Both the position numbers and the translations under genes were made by a program. The notes under the pieces were generated by a model, which was given only the letters and a program-made list of their open reading frames with translations, was not told the origin of the DNA and made no database searches. Source: UBA11098 sp041671525 (GTDB taxonomy: Bacteria; Patescibacteriota; Minisyncoccia; Moranbacterales; UBA2206). Taken from it: a stretch of DNA of 21,872 nucleotides. Shown piece after piece: positions 20,580-21,872 of the stretch; position 1 is the stretch's first letter, and every line of letters begins with the position of its first letter. The stretch spans positions 1 to 21,872 of the forward strand of contig JBAZBJ010000016.1 in NCBI GenBank assembly GCA_041671525.1, in the 5' to 3' direction.

Positions 20580-20654
20580 GTTCTAAGTGTTCTATATGTT
20601 TTAATGTTCTAATTGTTCATTTAGAACAACTACAACATCTATAACGTTTAGAAC
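20580..20654. repeat. Near-continuous hairpin of GTTCTAA words after 5S
   Basis: Arms 20580-20615 and 20618-20654 are inverted copies (about 29 of 37 positions pairing, one gap) with a 2-base loop. Each arm has four copies of a GTTCTAA-like word at 9-base spacing. The plan resembles the TACGAAT and TACAAAT elements at 17631 and 19379 but with a different word. It lies in the 23S-5S spacer and contains the stop codon of the 38-aa sORF. Confidence 0.8.
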
Positions 20655-20764
20655 GCCTTAATTACTGGAGAAAAAAACATGAACGAAACAAGCGCGACTG
20701 CAATGACAGAAAAAATTATTGCAACGAATACTATGCTACTTTTGTGTTTGCGTAGAAATTCCAT
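20648..20764 (-). CDS. 38-aa membrane sORF in the 23S-5S spacer
   Basis: A short frame starting MEFLRKHKSSIVFVAIIF and ending FMFFSPVIKAF: basic N-terminus, then one hydrophobic helix (about residues 11-31) and a short tail. This is a typical small single-pass membrane protein. A perfect TATAAT with TGC before it ends 6 bases before the ATG, the same leaderless arrangement as murA and the gene at 19544. It lies inside the rRNA operon, between 23S and 5S, where spacers are normally non-coding. No function is known. Chance occurrence is possible for so short a frame, but the promoter placement and the amphipathic composition argue for it. Confidence 0.5.
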   Translation of the reverse strand: MEFLRKHKSSIVFVAIIFSVIAVALVSFMFFSPVIKAF

Positions 20765-20878
20765 AGTTCTATTATAGCACATTAGAAATTATTAACTGCT
20801 AACCCGATGAAACACGTAACGCGCCACGCAATCGATTCTGCGTTGCACGCTCTGTGCTCCACCAATTTTTAAATTTAA
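20655..20878 (-). other. 23S-5S spacer
   Basis: Apart from the sORF and its promoter, this spacer holds small stems (ACGCA...TGCGT near 20825-20845) and a region flanking the 23S 3' end that probably belongs to the 23S processing stalk. No tRNA was found in it on either strand. Confidence 0.5.
20771..20779 (-). promoter_or_regulatory. Extended -10 promoter inside the rRNA operon
   Basis: On the minus strand TGC-TATAAT (hexamer 20776-20771), 6 bases before ATG 20764. The -35 is weak. It could drive the sORF and also 5S independently of the main rRNA promoter. Confidence 0.55.
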
Positions 20879-21185
20879 GAGTGTAATTGTGACCTATTAG
20901 TATCTCTTGACTAAACAAATCTCTTTGCTTACATCTGAGACCTATCAACCTAGTCATCTTCTAGGAGATCATGTCACGATAAATCGTGACAGTTGCCTTA
21001 TCTTGAAGTTGGCTTCCCGCTTATATGCTTTCAGCGGTTATCCATTCCAAACTTAGCTACTCAACAATGCTCCTGGCGGAACAGCTGATACACCAGAGGT
21101 TTGTTCTTTCCGGTCCTCTCGTACTAGGAAAGACTCTTCTCAAGCAACGACGCCTACAGCAGATAGGAGACCAACCTGTCTCACG
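20879..21185 (-). rRNA. rrl: 23S ribosomal RNA, 3' exon (partial)
   Basis: On the minus strand this runs from CGTGAGACAGGTTGGTC, through the sarcin-ricin loop AGTACGAGAGGACC, to GATACTAATAGGTC near the 3' end. It corresponds to E. coli 23S from about C2594 to the end (roughly 310 bases, matching the length here). The 5' exon is absent because an intron occupies the rest of the window. The 3' boundary is estimated. Confidence 0.93.
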
Positions 21186-21872
21186 CATGTTTTCACTTAT
21201 TACTAAGTGCATTGGACTATATCTTCATCCTATTTCTTAAATAGGACAATCAACGTTTAGTCTCTACGGGGTTAAGGTGCGAATTTTTCTTTTTTTCGAA
21301 TAATTTAATTCTCGAAAAGTGTCAACCAGTCGTGCGAGCTCCTCAAAATCTTGATGATTTTTGACTTGCTCTTTTTTAGCCAGAATTTTCAACATCAATT
21401 CCGCCTGATCTTTTTTTAAGATAAGAAAAGGTTTTACCGATGCAAGAAATAATTTTAAGTTTTCCATTCTATTTATAGAATATTCCAGAATTCCATCCTT
21501 CCTTTCCCGAAGAATTCCGAAACCTATAAGCGAACAAATTTTCTCAAAATTTTCCCTATCCTGATTGGATTGAAACAAAACTATATAGGGCGCGACCTGA
21601 AATCCATACTTATAAGTTGAATTTGGTTTTAACCTCACATATATGCTTCCATCACCATCAAGAAATCCTGCTAGATATGCACTAATTGTTGACGAAAAAA
21701 TTTTACACATAACTTCCCTCGGTATTATCCTAACATATGACAGGTTGTGTCACAAGAGGACTCCACCGATATAGTTGATTTCACATATACGATCACTCGT
21801 ATACGCCGCCGTGTATGATGTCTTTTACCTTGGGCTCAAACTGTACAAAAGTCAAAAGTTCTTAAAGTTATA
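21186..21872 (-). other. Group I intron in 23S rRNA (5' end outside the window)
   Basis: On the minus strand the 3' splice site is ...CATG|CGTGAGACAG, with the intron ending in G as group I introns do. Core elements are visible: R-like GTAGAGACTAAACG (in 21254-21269), S AAGATATAGTCC (21214-21225), whose GACTA/TAGTC pair forms P7, P8 hairpin TCCTATTT/AAATAGGA (21228-21246) and P9 hairpin CACTTA/TAAGTG (21194-21209). Insertion corresponds to E. coli position 2593. The intron is longer than 687 bases and carries an endonuclease gene. No 5' exon sequence was recognised before the right edge. Confidence 0.88.
21264..21710 (-). CDS. LAGLIDADG homing endonuclease, I-CreI-like
   Basis: A 148-aa single-motif LAGLIDADG enzyme, expected to act as a homodimer that cuts intron-free 23S genes so the intron is copied in. 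YLAGFLDGDGSIYVRLKPN (residues 12-30) carries the catalytic Asp at residue 20; Gln47 and the lysines at 99-100 correspond to I-CreI Gln47 and Lys98 as I remember that protein. SVKPFLILKKDQAELMLKI and LNYSKKRK also match I-CreI segments. The host intron sits at the same 23S position (2593) as the I-CreI intron. GAGGG lies just before the ATG. The TAG stop lies within the R element of the intron core, so coding and ribozyme sequence overlap. Confidence 0.93.
   Translation of the reverse strand: MCKIFSSTISAYLAGFLDGDGSIYVRLKPNSTYKYGFQVAPYIVLFQSNQDRENFEKICSLIGFGILRERKDGILEYSINRMENLKLFLASVKPFLILKKDQAELMLKILAKKEQVKNHQDFEELARLVDTFRELNYSKKRKIRTLTP

Noticed and set aside
20655..20878. tRNA gene in the 23S-5S spacer
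   Set aside because: No T-loop GTTCRA with matching acceptor stem or CCA end was seen on the minus strand.
21841..21872. 23S 5' exon at the right edge
   Set aside because: A short GCCCAAGG resembles 23S sequence near position 2550 but the flanks do not match and the expected GTTTAGAACGT junction is missing.

Overview
This window reads as chromosomal DNA of an uncultivated Patescibacteria (CPR, Parcubacteria-like) bacterium. The reasons are the gene content (single-copy cell-wall genes, a TraG/VirD4-like ATPase with small acidic partners, paired GT-C membrane glycosyltransferases, a secreted protein with a CxDGxxN...DCGG cysteine motif), the weak or absent Shine-Dalgarno sequences, a 23S rRNA gene split by an endonuclease-bearing group I intron, and many short palindromic repeats. 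TGA is used as a stop (for example in the transposase and the lytic transglycosylase), so the code 25 CPR groups are unlikely. The taxonomic placement is inference; no 16S is present.

Layout. 1-930: a RAYT/IS200-like transposase surrounded by, and containing, copies of a GGGACTTAGTCCC palindrome. 927-4786 (minus): a three-gene unit of a coiled-coil protein, a small acidic protein and a large membrane-anchored ATPase. 4787-4938: a divergent promoter region. 4939-8608 (plus): a 53-aa two-helix membrane protein followed by two GT39-like membrane glycosyltransferases. 8609-8803: a convergent spacer full of inverted repeats. 8804-15250 (minus): a tight unit in transcription order murA, mreB, two GT4 glycosyltransferases, holB-like and ftsQ-like. 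15484-20371 (minus): a secreted coiled-coil lytic transglycosylase, ribosomal protein bL25, a zinc-ribbon protein, rodA and a membrane-anchored hypothetical. 20447-21872 (minus): the 3' end of the rRNA operon, with 5S, a spacer carrying a 38-aa membrane sORF, the 23S 3' exon, and a group I intron encoding an I-CreI-like endonuclease.

From 8804 to the right edge everything is on the minus strand. Most of it serves peptidoglycan synthesis and cell shape: MurA makes precursor, RodA polymerises, MreB organises, FtsQ links to division, the transglycosylase cuts, and the GT4/GT39 enzymes probably glycosylate surface polymers or proteins.

The most unusual layer is the repeats. (a) Palindromic or short-period repeats sit in-frame inside three protein genes (transposase, two GT4 enzymes), reminiscent of Rickettsia palindromic elements. 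(b) Four spacers carry arms built from four copies of a 7-base word; three have two inverted arms, and the word differs between spacers while arm complementarity is kept. (c) Two related CCCGCA...TGCGGG elements end directly at an in-frame ATG. (d) Several genes have a -10 hexamer exactly 6 bases before ATG, implying leaderless mRNAs. All statements come from reading the sequence; no alignment or folding program was run.
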